Assembly: GCA_964654535.1 (NCBI GenBank)
Contig: CAZZIZ010000024.1
Coordinates: forward strand, 1 to 26,061
Source of the DNA: CAZZIZ01 sp964654535
Lineage (GTDB): Bacteria; Bacteroidota; Bacteroidia; Chitinophagales; UBA2359
DNA length: 26,061 nucleotides
Reading direction: 5' to 3'
Position numbers and translations under genes: made by a program. The stretch's first letter is position 1. The number at the start of each line of letters is the position of its first letter. Positions 1-8,108 of this stretch are shown piece by piece. The notes beneath the pieces are model-generated. The model did not search any database, had not been told where the DNA came from, and saw only the letters and a program-made list of their open reading frames with translations.

Positions 1-2
1 TG

Positions 3-305
3 GACATGATAGAAGTCACCTCCCTCAACGTAATTGAAAAACTAGCTGCCATAGTAAAACTAATGGACAGCATAGAAGCAAAAATTAAAAAGAAGAAACC
101 AAAGCTCTACTCAAAAGAATTACTAGAAATAATTTTCAAGCTTCCCTACACGAAACGAAAGAACCTTATCGATGCTCAACTGGGATCGCCAAAAACAGTA
201 GGAAACTACCTACAGGCCTTAGAAGAAATAGGCATATTACGCTCGAAGAAAGTAGGAAAAGAAAAGCTCTACATCAATCATCGCTTAATGAAGACCTTAG
301 AGTGA
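3..305 (+). CDS. Fic family protein, C-terminal part (5' end outside window)
   Basis: The reading frame is open to the left edge (GAC precedes the first ATG at 6), so this is the 3' end of a longer gene. The roughly 100 visible residues form a helical segment followed by a winged-helix-like domain with LYSKELLEIIFKLPYTKR, a KTVGNYLQALEEIGIL recognition-helix region and the ending KVGKEKLYINHRLMKTL. That tail is typical of Bacteroidota Fic (filamentation induced by cAMP) proteins, where it follows the catalytic HPFxxGNGR core; the core is not in this window. Fic domains AMPylate or otherwise modify target proteins, and the winged helix probably binds DNA or protein. An isolated HTH protein is possible but less likely, because the frame continues upstream and the usual Fic tail is matched. 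Confidence 0.7.
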   Translation, partial: DMIEVTSLNVIEKLAAIVKLMDSIEAKIKKKKPKLYSKELLEIIFKLPYTKRKNLIDAQLGSPKTVGNYLQALEEIGILRSKKVGKEKLYINHRLMKTLE

Positions 306-356
306 AGTAACTATTAATATTTATGTAAATTCAAATAGATTTAAGTGCAACCCACA

Positions 357-908
357 ATGAAACAACTACTAAGTCTTCTTCTAATATTTTTCTGCTTCGC
401 AGCCAGCGCACAAAAAGAAGGCGAAATTTTCTGCGATGTTTTTGTGAGTGATAGCTTTTTTCCGCTAGACTATAAGAAGAAGAAAATTATCTGGGGGAAC
501 ACTCACTACTTTGAAGAGATATCTGGCCAGGGTATGTTTGACGGCGTTCAATACATAGCCTTCACGCAGGTGTGGGAAACTGGTATGGAAAACACTCTTT
601 TTCTACGCGAAGAAAATGGCATTACCTATCAATATTATGAAAATACCGGTGAAGAAATAATAAGGCTAGATACCAATTTAAAGAAAGGGCAATCTTGGGA
701 AGCCAAGGCCATCGGCACTACATACACCGTGCTTTCGACAAAAGGCAAACTAAAAACACCTTTTTGTACTTACAAAAAACTAATCGTTTTGAAAACGGAG
801 TACAGAGACGCGACTTACATTTGGTACTATAAAAAAGGGCAAGGATACGTCGGTGCAACCGATACTAAGAAAAATCTAATTTCCTACCTTACGCCTAAGT
901 GGAAATAG
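357..908 (+). CDS. Small secreted protein of unknown function
   Basis: This 183-residue protein begins with a clear Sec signal peptide, MKQLLSLLLIFFCFAASA, cut before QKEGE. A GTG four codons upstream (345) also opens the frame, but the ATG at 357 gives the standard positive-start signal peptide and is preferred. The mature part (about 165 residues) is rich in aromatic residues and beta-strand-like segments (YIWYYKKGQGYVGATD near the end), which suggests a small periplasmic or surface beta domain. I recognise no family and see no C-terminal sorting domain. It lies 51 nt downstream of the Fic-type gene and is convergent with the membrane protein gene to its right; a short repeat lies between their stop codons. 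Confidence 0.75.
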   Translation: MKQLLSLLLIFFCFAASAQKEGEIFCDVFVSDSFFPLDYKKKKIIWGNTHYFEEISGQGMFDGVQYIAFTQVWETGMENTLFLREENGITYQYYENTGEEIIRLDTNLKKGQSWEAKAIGTTYTVLSTKGKLKTPFCTYKKLIVLKTEYRDATYIWYYKKGQGYVGATDTKKNLISYLTPKWK

Positions 909-937
909 TGTTTCCAAGATTTGTTGAGTACGAGCAA

Positions 938-968
938 ACAGATTTCTCAGCTACGCTTGAAATGACTT
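938..968 (-). repeat. Short CATTTC-type intergenic repeat, copy 1
   Basis: Read on the minus strand, this 31-nt segment starts AAGTCATTTC and ends GAGAAATCTGT. A second copy lies on the plus strand at 25791-25821, and the two differ at only a few positions. The copy begins on the last base of the TAA stop codon of the membrane protein gene (stop at 970-968). ATTTC near the start and GAAAT near the end can pair. From general knowledge, CATTTCGAGC..GAGAAATC sequences are dispersed in many Bacteroidota genomes; the copy number here is unknown. Confidence 0.65.
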
Positions 969-1345
969 TAAGCATCTTCTTCTATACGCGCTTCCTCTTC
1001 AATCTCCACTGCTCTCTTTTGAAAGAAAAGATCGAACAAAAAACTACCCGCTACCCCTGCAAAACCACTTGGCAAAGCAGCTACCAAACCAGTAAGTGCA
1101 AACATAGCTGGACCAGTGGGCATACTAAAAATCTCCGCCAAGCGAGAAGAGAGTAAAGCGTCACCATCCAAGATAAAAGCGTGCCCCGCCCAAAGCAAGA
1201 AGGCGCCGACAAAGGCAGCGATGAAGGCAAGTATTTTGTAACGATTCAAAATGCCCGCCACGAAAAAGGACAATATTACTACAGCCCACCAAGGCAAAAA
1301 TATATTTACCGCAAAGCCTAAACCAAAGACAAGAAACATGCTCAT
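968..1345 (-). CDS. Small four-helix integral membrane protein
   Basis: This 125-residue protein has about four hydrophobic segments (MSMFLVFGLGFAVNIFLPWW, AVVILSFFVAGIL, ILAFIAAFVGAFLLWAG, and a Gly/Ala-rich FALTGLVAALPSGFAGVAG), then an acidic cytosolic tail ending EIEEEARIEEDA. A TTG at 1357 would add four codons and overlap the stop of the upstream acylase gene; ATG at 1345 or 1339 is more conventional. It follows the acylase gene within 9 nt on the same strand, so the two are almost certainly cotranscribed. The family is not recognised. The stop codon is directly abutted by a dispersed repeat, so the C-terminus may be a recent boundary. Confidence 0.75.
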   Translation of the reverse strand: MSMFLVFGLGFAVNIFLPWWAVVILSFFVAGILNRYKILAFIAAFVGAFLLWAGHAFILDGDALLSSRLAEIFSMPTGPAMFALTGLVAALPSGFAGVAGSFLFDLFFQKRAVEIEEEARIEEDA

Positions 1346-1353
1346 TAAAAACT

Positions 1354-3765
1354 TCAAGGCATCAGTTTTTGTAATTGCTTATGATTTGCTTCCCAAGTTT
1401 CTTTGTCGCCAGAACTTTTTAATTCGAAGTACTGACCATTCGCCCAGTGATTGGTAAAATCGTTATAGTACTTGCTGCCTGGGTTTCCTGACTGACCGCC
1501 AGGATAAACGCCATAAGCCTTTGGCGGCGAGCTCATATCGACGACCATACGCCAAGAAGGACCAGCTAGTTTTCCAGTAGCATTGACAATATTTACGCCT
1601 CCTCCTACGTCCAAGTTCATATCGGAAAATGCAGGCAAGCGCATAAGGTGTCTTATGGAAGTGCCTTTGTGCTTACCCCAAGCTCTAATGTTTGTGCAGT
1701 CACCATCGCAATAAGTTTCGATGGTTTGCTTAAAGGCTGTCGAAACAGTCGCCTGTAAATCCGTAGGATGAACCGGTAACTTATCGACGTAGTCCAAATA
1801 GCGATCTGCGTGCAACAAGAACTGCATAGTAGTATGGTCTTCAGGCGAATCAACTTCTACGCCCGTAGCAATTAGGTCTTTCCAAAAGGCCGCGTAAAAA
1901 GCTTCCCACCACTCGTAAAAAATAACCGGCTCTAATTGATCCGAGTTAAAAGTGTAATCCCACTCCTCTAGTAAATCTACGGCTTGTTGTCCTGCTTGGC
2001 TTACCGAATCTTGATTCAGTATTTCCAACATAGTCGGCAGCGCTTCTTCCGCAAGCAAACTATGGTTATCACTTTGCAGCAACTGCATATCTTCAACGCT
2101 AGCCTCGCTCAATTCACTCAATCGCTGATTGATACGGCGATTTCTGAAATACTCGAAGTTTCCCGAGTATTTGTAAGGATACAATGAATCGGTTTGTACT
2201 TGGTTGGCGGAACTTACAAATCCACACTCAGGGTTTTGATGATGCGGTTGTTCGGATTGCGGTATAAAATCCGTCCAATCGTTTTCGGGCAAACTGCCAT
2301 CTACGACAAACATACTTTTCTCCAGAGGCATAATGGGATAATGACCAGCATGCGAAATAGCAATATCGCCCTGGACAGAAGCAAAAACTATATTCTGTGC
2401 AGGACACCGAAAGTGCGGAATAGCGGCGCGATAATCCTCATAGTTCTTCGCACGATTCATTAGCTGTAAGGTTTTACTCTCGTTACTAGGCAAATGCGCC
2501 ATCCATCGACTTGCAATTCGCGCATCGTCCATATCACCAAAGTTTTGGTCGTAAGTCACTGGACCGTGATGCGTATAACGCACTGTATCGTATACTGTTT
2601 TGGCTCCCCGCACTTTTATCTCTTCTACACGCTTACCTACTGCTTTCCACTTGTTATCATGCCAATACTCATTTTCGCTTTCATCCTTGTATTTTATATG
2701 GTACCAATCGCGTACATCTCGCTCACCATTAGTAAGACTCCAGGCGATGTAATCGTTGAATCCAATAATAACCCCAGGTGCTCCAGGCAAACAAACGCCG
2801 TAAACATTGTGACTAGGACTGTTCAAATGCATCTCCAACCAAACGCTGGGATAAGTTAACTGCAAGTGCGGGTCGCCCGCCAATATCGGTCTACCCGATG
2901 CAGTACGCGAACCTGAAACGGCCCAGTTGTTGGAGCCGTATTTATATTTCGCATCTTCTTTTTTGGCTGCTGCTTTTTTCCAAGTGGGTCGCATAGGTGT
3001 CGGTGTAGGTGCATTGCGTGCATTACCATGTACTTCAAAACCTGGGACAATAGGTTCATCGTTTGGCCAGTGCATACGATAAACTTCTTTAAATAAATCT
3101 GCACCCAAAATACTCCGCGCTGCATTGTTCTCTACATCAAAATCGTAGGAAGCCAAACCGTGCGCCATATTTTTTAGCACCAAAGCCGTTCTGTATTCGC
3201 TCCACTTTTTTGGCGCGTGGCCAATCAACTTATATTCTACCGGATAATCCTGAGGCTTGAGCTGATCGATGTAGGCATTAATGCCCGCAGTCATAGCTTG
3301 TATACCAGCAAAAACTTCAGGGTCTTTTTGCATTGACTCCAGTGCCACCTCAGCCGCCATGGGCAAACCGATACGTCGCATATATCGGTCAGAAGGAAGC
3401 GTCACTTCTCCAAGTATTTCCGACAATCCTCCTCCAGCAAAAGTGGTTTGAAAATCCATCTGCCACAAGCGAAACTGTGCCTGTACATATCCCTGTGCGA
3501 AATAAAGGTCTTCATCGTTTTCCGCAAAAATGTGAGGGACGTAGCGTTCGTCGTAGTAAATGCTCACGGGAGCTTTTAGTCCGTCCAACTTTAACTCAGC
3601 ATTTATTTTAGGGCCGCTCTTCTCCGCATTTTGCCAAACACCTGAAAAAGGACTCAAAAACTTCGCCAAGGCAGGTACCTTCCCAAAGCGATGGTTGAGC
3701 CCAAAAACGAGTGCTGTCGTCAACAAACCAAAAACAATCGCCCAACTAAGCTTCCTTTTTACCAT
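1354..3765 (-). CDS. Penicillin acylase family protein (Ntn hydrolase)
   Basis: This 803-residue protein has an N-terminal membrane anchor or signal (MVKRKLSWAIVFGLLTTALVFGL). Then comes the acylase alpha region: LDGLKAPVSIYYDERYVPHI, FAENDEDLYFAQGYVQAQ, RLWQMDF. After a spacer follows the self-cleavage site YGSNNWAVSG at residues 276-285 (codons near 2940-2910), where Ser278 should become the catalytic N-terminus of the beta chain, then SGRPILAGDPHL. Such enzymes hydrolyse amide bonds of beta-lactams, acyl-homoserine lactones or other N-acyl compounds; the substrate cannot be read here. The frame opens at 3840, but that would overlap the divergent lipoprotein start at 3820, and ATG 3765 starts exactly at the membrane segment. 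Cotranscribed with the small membrane protein behind it. Confidence 0.9.
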   Translation of the reverse strand: MVKRKLSWAIVFGLLTTALVFGLNHRFGKVPALAKFLSPFSGVWQNAEKSGPKINAELKLDGLKAPVSIYYDERYVPHIFAENDEDLYFAQGYVQAQFRLWQMDFQTTFAGGGLSEILGEVTLPSDRYMRRIGLPMAAEVALESMQKDPEVFAGIQAMTAGINAYIDQLKPQDYPVEYKLIGHAPKKWSEYRTALVLKNMAHGLASYDFDVENNAARSILGADLFKEVYRMHWPNDEPIVPGFEVHGNARNAPTPTPMRPTWKKAAAKKEDAKYKYGSNNWAVSGSRTASGRPILAGDPHLQLTYPSVWLEMHLNSPSHNVYGVCLPGAPGVIIGFNDYIAWSLTNGERDVRDWYHIKYKDESENEYWHDNKWKAVGKRVEEIKVRGAKTVYDTVRYTHHGPVTYDQNFGDMDDARIASRWMAHLPSNESKTLQLMNRAKNYEDYRAAIPHFRCPAQNIVFASVQGDIAISHAGHYPIMPLEKSMFVVDGSLPENDWTDFIPQSEQPHHQNPECGFVSSANQVQTDSLYPYKYSGNFEYFRNRRINQRLSELSEASVEDMQLLQSDNHSLLAEEALPTMLEILNQDSVSQAGQQAVDLLEEWDYTFNSDQLEPVIFYEWWEAFYAAFWKDLIATGVEVDSPEDHTTMQFLLHADRYLDYVDKLPVHPTDLQATVSTAFKQTIETYCDGDCTNIRAWGKHKGTSIRHLMRLPAFSDMNLDVGGGVNIVNATGKLAGPSWRMVVDMSSPPKAYGVYPGGQSGNPGSKYYNDFTNHWANGQYFELKSSGDKETWEANHKQLQKLMP

Positions 3766-3819
3766 CCTATATCGAAAGCTAGCAATATTTTCTCGATATG
3801 GGCTAATTTTAGAGTCAAT

Positions 3820-4146
3820 ATGAAAAAGTTCTGTCTCCATCTTTTCGCCTTTCTCTTTATCGCAATTTCCTTCTCATCTTGCGAAAATGATAACAATGAA
3901 ATTTTTGTAAACGGTGTAGTAAGAGATTATACTGGACAAAACCTGAGCAACTGCGGATTTGTCATCGAGATAATTAATGCCGAAGGAAACCTAGAAGTGC
4001 TTAAGCCACTTAACCTTGATCCTGCATTCGAGATAGATAACTTTGTCGTAAACCTGAGTTTCGACGAAACAGGAGCCCAAACCACATGCAATCAAGGAGC
4101 TCTTATCATCATAATGACCGATATCCTCATTAATCAAATCAACTGA
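3820..4146 (+). CDS. Small lipoprotein of unknown function
   Basis: 108 residues beginning with a type II signal peptide, MKKFCLHLFAFLFIAISFSS, with the lipidated Cys at position 21 followed by ENDNNE. The acidic residues after the Cys fit a lipoprotein exported to the outer membrane or cell surface in Bacteroidota. The mature part is about 88 residues, with a VNGVVRDYTGQNLSNCGFVIEI stretch (position 31 on) that resembles a small beta-sandwich start, and two further Cys that could form a disulfide. The frame is open from 3691, but ATG 3820 is chosen for the signal peptide. It is divergent from the acylase gene, with 54 nt between starts. It is not a named family that I recognise. Confidence 0.75.
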   Translation: MKKFCLHLFAFLFIAISFSSCENDNNEIFVNGVVRDYTGQNLSNCGFVIEIINAEGNLEVLKPLNLDPAFEIDNFVVNLSFDETGAQTTCNQGALIIIMTDILINQIN

Positions 4147-4167
4147 GCGCAAAAGACGCTTGTGGTG

Positions 4168-4175
4168 TACATTTG
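4168..4175 (+). promoter_or_regulatory. Bacteroidota-type -7 box (TAnnTTTG) for the phosphoesterase/receptor pair
   Basis: TACATTTG matches the Bacteroidota -7 consensus TAnnTTTG exactly and lies 21 nt upstream of the ATG at 4197, predicting a very short leader. No clear TTG is present at the -33 distance, so the call rests on the -7 box and on position alone. Confidence 0.45.
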
Positions 4176-4196
4176 TGGCTTCAATAGTATAACCTA

Positions 4197-5450
4197 ATGG
4201 ACATGATCACACGTCTGATTATCATGCTCACCTTTTTCCTAGTCTTTGATTTCTACACTTATCAAGGAATCAAAACGCTGGTCAATGGCCTAGAGTCAGA
4301 TCTGTTGCGCAAATTCATTTTGTGGTTTTATTGGCTACTCAACGGAACCGTTATTGTCATGATGTTCGTTAGTATGTTCATGCTTACCAATGACCGCCCT
4401 GGGGCCTATACTTTTTTAAGCGTGTTTCTGGCGCTTTTCTTTTTGGCATTAATTCCAAAGTTGGCTTATACCATTGTGCTTTTGGCAGAGGATATCGGAC
4501 GCTTTTTCTATGCCATTTACGACCGCACACTTGGCGGTGCTGAAGACTTTCATTTTCCAGCCAGAAGAAAATTCATTAGCCAGATCGGCTTTGTAGTCGC
4601 AGGGACACTATTCGGCAGCATTTTGTACGGTATTACCAAAGGCAAATACAACTATAGAGTCAAAAACATTGAGATTCCTTTTGCGGATTTACCTAAAGAA
4701 TTCGATGGTTTCAAAATTGCTCAAATATCCGATATTCACTCAGGTAGCTTCGATAACATTACTCAGGTCGAGTATGGCGTTGATCTTATTAATGAACAAG
4801 GCGCCGACGTTATTGTTTTCACCGGAGATATGGTCAATAGCTCCGCTGAAGAAATCGTTCCCTTCGTAAACATATTTAAAAAACTGACCGCCCCTTCTGG
4901 TATGTTTTCTATAATGGGCAATCACGACTACGCGCACTACCGTCGTTTTGAAAGCAAACAACATGCCGAACAAAACGTCCTCGACCTACAGGCACATCAA
5001 AAAGAAATGGGTTTCGACATGCTCAACAATGAGCACCGCGTCCTAGAAAGAAATGGTGAACGCATTTCCATCGTCGGAGTCGAGAACTGGGGACACAGTC
5101 GTCACTTTCCTAAAAAAGGTGATATCGACAAAGCCATTGAAGGATTAGACCAAGACGTATTTAAAGTAATGCTCTCGCATGACCCTTCGCATTGGGACCA
5201 AAAAATACTGGATCACCCTGTACACTTTCCACTAACCTTATCAGGACACACTCATGGCGGCCAATTTGGTATTCAAATTCCAGGCTTTCAGTGGAGCCCT
5301 ATAAAATATCGCTATAAGCGTTGGAGTGGTTTATATACCGAGGGCAAACAAAACTTATACGTTAACCAAGGTTTTGGTTATTTAGCTTTTCCTGGTCGTG
5401 TTGGCATGCCACCTGAGATAACAGTTTTTACACTTAAGTCAATGGCATAA
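4197..5450 (+). CDS. Membrane-anchored calcineurin-like metallophosphoesterase
   Basis: This 417-residue protein has three or four transmembrane helices in the first 100 residues, an ARRKFISQIGFVVAG segment (about 122-136) that forms another membrane pass, and then a phosphoesterase domain. The metal-binding motifs are complete: QISDIHSG (D179, H181), FTGDMVN (D211), MGNHDYAH (N242, H243), SHD (H328) and SGHTHGGQFG (H351, H353). This order is that of the YkuE-like class of binuclear metallophosphoesterases; the substrate (phospholipid-type, nucleotide-type or other) is not readable. The topology puts the catalytic domain on one face of the inner membrane. The TonB-dependent receptor starts 2 nt after the stop, so the pair is very probably translationally coupled. 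Confidence 0.9.
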   Translation: MDMITRLIIMLTFFLVFDFYTYQGIKTLVNGLESDLLRKFILWFYWLLNGTVIVMMFVSMFMLTNDRPGAYTFLSVFLALFFLALIPKLAYTIVLLAEDIGRFFYAIYDRTLGGAEDFHFPARRKFISQIGFVVAGTLFGSILYGITKGKYNYRVKNIEIPFADLPKEFDGFKIAQISDIHSGSFDNITQVEYGVDLINEQGADVIVFTGDMVNSSAEEIVPFVNIFKKLTAPSGMFSIMGNHDYAHYRRFESKQHAEQNVLDLQAHQKEMGFDMLNNEHRVLERNGERISIVGVENWGHSRHFPKKGDIDKAIEGLDQDVFKVMLSHDPSHWDQKILDHPVHFPLTLSGHTHGGQFGIQIPGFQWSPIKYRYKRWSGLYTEGKQNLYVNQGFGYLAFPGRVGMPPEITVFTLKSMA

Positions 5451-5452
5451 AA

Positions 5453-7810
5453 ATGAAGCGATTCTGCTTTTTACTTTTACTCTGTAGCCTCTCGGTGTTC
5501 TCGCAAAAAACGGGTTCTCTTTCAGGAACCATCACCGACCTCAAAACTGGAGAGGTGCTGATAGGTGCGACCGTAGTAATAGACAGCCTGACGCTGGGTG
5601 CATCTACCGATCTCGACGGTTTCTATACCATTGACAATATTCCCTTGGGTTCGCACAACGTTACCGCCAGCTATGTAGGCTTCAAGCCGCAGACTCGTTT
5701 TAATGTCAATATTAAAACGGTAGCCAATGCCGACATAAACTTCAGCTTGGAAGATATTGCTACGGGCCTCGATGAGATAATTGTTCGTCCTGACCCATTT
5801 GTAAAAAATAAAGAAAACCCACTGAGCGTTCAGTCACTAACTACGGAAGAAATAGTAGCCTACCCCGGAGGCAACAACGACATCGCCAAAGTAGTACAGT
5901 CCTTTCCAGGCGTTGCAGGTTCCATCGGCGGTTTCCGAAACGATATTATCATTAGAGGAGGTGCACCCAACGAAGTAGTCTATTACCTCGATGGTATTGA
6001 AATTCCCAACATCAATCACTTTGCCACGCAAGGAAGTGGTGGCGGACCAGTCAGTTTGCTTAACGTTTCTTTTTTCGAAGGCGTTAACTTAAGCACATCC
6101 GCATTTTCAGCGCAGTACGACAACGTACTTTCTGGAGTTCTACAGTTTGATCAACGCAATGGCAACGACCGCGAAATGCGTCGAAACCTTAGAGTCAGTG
6201 CATCAGAAACAGCGCTAACCTTAGAAGGGCCACTCTTCAAAGGCGATAACAAAACTGCAAACACATCGTATATCGTTTCTGCCAGAAGATCGTACTTGCA
6301 ACTCCTCTTCAAGCTAATCGGTCTGCCCTTCCTACCAGACTACTGGGATTTTCAAGCAAAGGTTAATCACAAAATAGACGATTACAACTCCCTCACCTTT
6401 ATAGGACTCGGTTCCATCGACGACTTTTCACTAAATGTCCCTGACGATATAACGGAAGAACAACGCGCTCAACTAGACGATCTAGCCATTATCAAACAAT
6501 GGTCGAATACACTAGGCGTAAGCTGGAACCACCGCTTCAAAGACATCAATGGGTTTTGGCGAAACAGTTTAAGTTTCAACACCCTCAACAACGACTTTAC
6601 CCAGTTCAGAGACAACATAAATGAAACCGATCCATTTTTCACTAACGACTCACGTGAAACCGAAATAAAACTACGTTCAGAATTAACCAATTATCTCAAC
6701 GATTGGAAATTCAACTCAGGAGTCAGCATTCAGAGCTCACGCTACCGAAACATTACCAGTAACCTGATAGATAATGTATCCTTCGAATCAGAACTAGACT
6801 TTTTGCGCTACGGACTATACGGCCAGGCCTCGCGTGCCTTTTTCAGCAACAGCGTAAATGTCAGCGGCGGATTTAGATTCGACGCCAATACTTTCACAGA
6901 AGATGGCAATAACTTGCTGGAAACATTTTCCCCCAGACTTTCCCTTTCAGTCCGACTAGACAAGAACGATCTTTTGAGACTAAACGCCTCCGCTGGAAGC
7001 TACTACCGACTGCCAGCATTGACCGTTTTAGGATTTCAAGACAACCAAGGCAACTTCGCCAACCAAGATGCCGAATATATAAGGAGCAATCACTACGTGC
7101 TGGGACTAGAATATGTTCCACGCTCAAGTCTGCGCATAAACGTAGAAGCATTTGTAAAAAGATACAGTAATTATCCAGTTTCATTACTAAGAGACGTCTC
7201 ATTAGCTAATCTCGGTGGCGATTTCGAAGTTACCGGCAACGAAGACATCGCATCAATCGGCCTAGGCCGTACTAGAGGATTAGAAATTTCCGCCCAACAA
7301 AAACTAACTCGTAACTTCTTCGCCATTGTAGCTTACACGTTGTACGAAAGCGAATTCACAGGTAGCGATACCAACCGCTTTCTGCCCTCCGCCTGGGATT
7401 ACAGCTACTTGTTTAGTTTTACCGGAGGCTACAAGTTCAAGCGCAATTGGGAACTCGGAGTGAAAGTACGTGGCAACGGAAAAGCACCTTTCGCCGAAGT
7501 CGATCAAGCAGCGACTCTCGAAAACTTCCCCGCATTTATTTTTGACTACAGTGACTTCGGCAGCCAAAGGCTCGATGCATTTACAGCAGTCGACGTGCGC
7601 ATCGATAAGAAGTGGAACTTCGAAAAATGGTCCTTCAACTTATACCTCGATTTACAAAACGTAACCTCTGCCGACCAAGTGCAGCCGCCCGTCTTTGGAC
7701 TAAATCGTGACGAAAATGGAGATGTAATCGAGCCACGAGACCTAATCGAAATCACTAACCTCAGCCAAGGGACTCTGCTTCCGAGCATCGGGTTTATCGT
7801 AGATTTTTAA
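5453..7810 (+). CDS. TonB-dependent receptor with carboxypeptidase-regulatory-like domain
   Basis: 785 residues. The signal peptide is MKRFCFLLLLCSLSVFS. It is followed by a CarboxypepD_reg-like beta-sandwich (about 19-105: LSGTITDLKTGEVLIGATVV, STDLDGFYTIDNIPLGSHNV, YVGFKPQTR), the plug domain (about 120-235, including NDIIIRGGAPNEVVYYLDGI and a PGV motif at FPGVAG), and a long barrel ending in aromatic GFIVDF, the usual outer-membrane assembly signal. It imports a ligand across the outer membrane using TonB-ExbBD energy. No SusD partner follows, which argues against a typical polysaccharide-utilisation locus. The ligand could be a siderophore, metal, peptide or other. The only tight neighbour is the metallophosphoesterase 2 nt upstream. 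Confidence 0.93.
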   Translation: MKRFCFLLLLCSLSVFSQKTGSLSGTITDLKTGEVLIGATVVIDSLTLGASTDLDGFYTIDNIPLGSHNVTASYVGFKPQTRFNVNIKTVANADINFSLEDIATGLDEIIVRPDPFVKNKENPLSVQSLTTEEIVAYPGGNNDIAKVVQSFPGVAGSIGGFRNDIIIRGGAPNEVVYYLDGIEIPNINHFATQGSGGGPVSLLNVSFFEGVNLSTSAFSAQYDNVLSGVLQFDQRNGNDREMRRNLRVSASETALTLEGPLFKGDNKTANTSYIVSARRSYLQLLFKLIGLPFLPDYWDFQAKVNHKIDDYNSLTFIGLGSIDDFSLNVPDDITEEQRAQLDDLAIIKQWSNTLGVSWNHRFKDINGFWRNSLSFNTLNNDFTQFRDNINETDPFFTNDSRETEIKLRSELTNYLNDWKFNSGVSIQSSRYRNITSNLIDNVSFESELDFLRYGLYGQASRAFFSNSVNVSGGFRFDANTFTEDGNNLLETFSPRLSLSVRLDKNDLLRLNASAGSYYRLPALTVLGFQDNQGNFANQDAEYIRSNHYVLGLEYVPRSSLRINVEAFVKRYSNYPVSLLRDVSLANLGGDFEVTGNEDIASIGLGRTRGLEISAQQKLTRNFFAIVAYTLYESEFTGSDTNRFLPSAWDYSYLFSFTGGYKFKRNWELGVKVRGNGKAPFAEVDQAATLENFPAFIFDYSDFGSQRLDAFTAVDVRIDKKWNFEKWSFNLYLDLQNVTSADQVQPPVFGLNRDENGDVIEPRDLIEITNLSQGTLLPSIGFIVDF

Positions 7811-7844
7811 TCTGTAAATTATTTGGGCAGCTGTCAAAAGTTTT

Positions 7845-8028
7845 GGGCGTGCCCCTTCGCGCCCTCCGTCTTGGTGGTCTGCGACCAACAAGCCTCCGGT
7901 CGCTCAGGGTCGGGCTTTCGGCCGTCGCTCTGTTCTGCTTCAGGCAAAAACTGCATCTAGCTCTTAGGAGCTAAGCAGTATTCTTGCCTTTAGCAACAGG
8001 AGCTCCCCAAGGCCTCTATCCCTCACGC
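7845..8028 (+). repeat. Structured intergenic element, family 1, copy A
   Basis: The 184-nt element begins GGGCGTGCCCC, contains GGGTCGGGCTTTC, and ends CTATCCCTCACGC; the same landmarks occur at 25596-25761. Readable pairings are: closing GCGT (7847) with ACGC (8025); a hairpin TGGTC (7875)/GACCA (7883) with loop TGC; GGCC (7920) with GGCC (8011); GCTCTGTT (7927) with AACAGGAGC (7995); ACTGC (7950) with GCAGT (7975); TAGCTC (7958) with GAGCTA (7968). It fills the 298-nt gap after the receptor gene. No ORF is supported inside it. Confidence 0.85.
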
Positions 8029-8108
8029 AATTATTAAGTTAAACCCAAGCAAAAGCTGATAATACTGCATACATTAGAACAATAAAGCAACTCCGCTAAA
8101 AACTGAAA

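Noticed and set aside
899..1156. Plus-strand 85-codon frame overlapping the secreted protein's end
   Set aside because: It lies antisense to the small membrane protein gene and runs through the CATTTC repeat; no signal, domain or plausible start context.
1653..3125. Several open frames on both strands inside the acylase gene
   Set aside because: They are shadows of a well-supported 803-residue enzyme with intact motifs.
3765..3840. Longer acylase start (METELFHIDS...)
   Set aside because: It would overlap the divergent lipoprotein start and place 25 residues before the membrane segment; ATG 3765 fits better.
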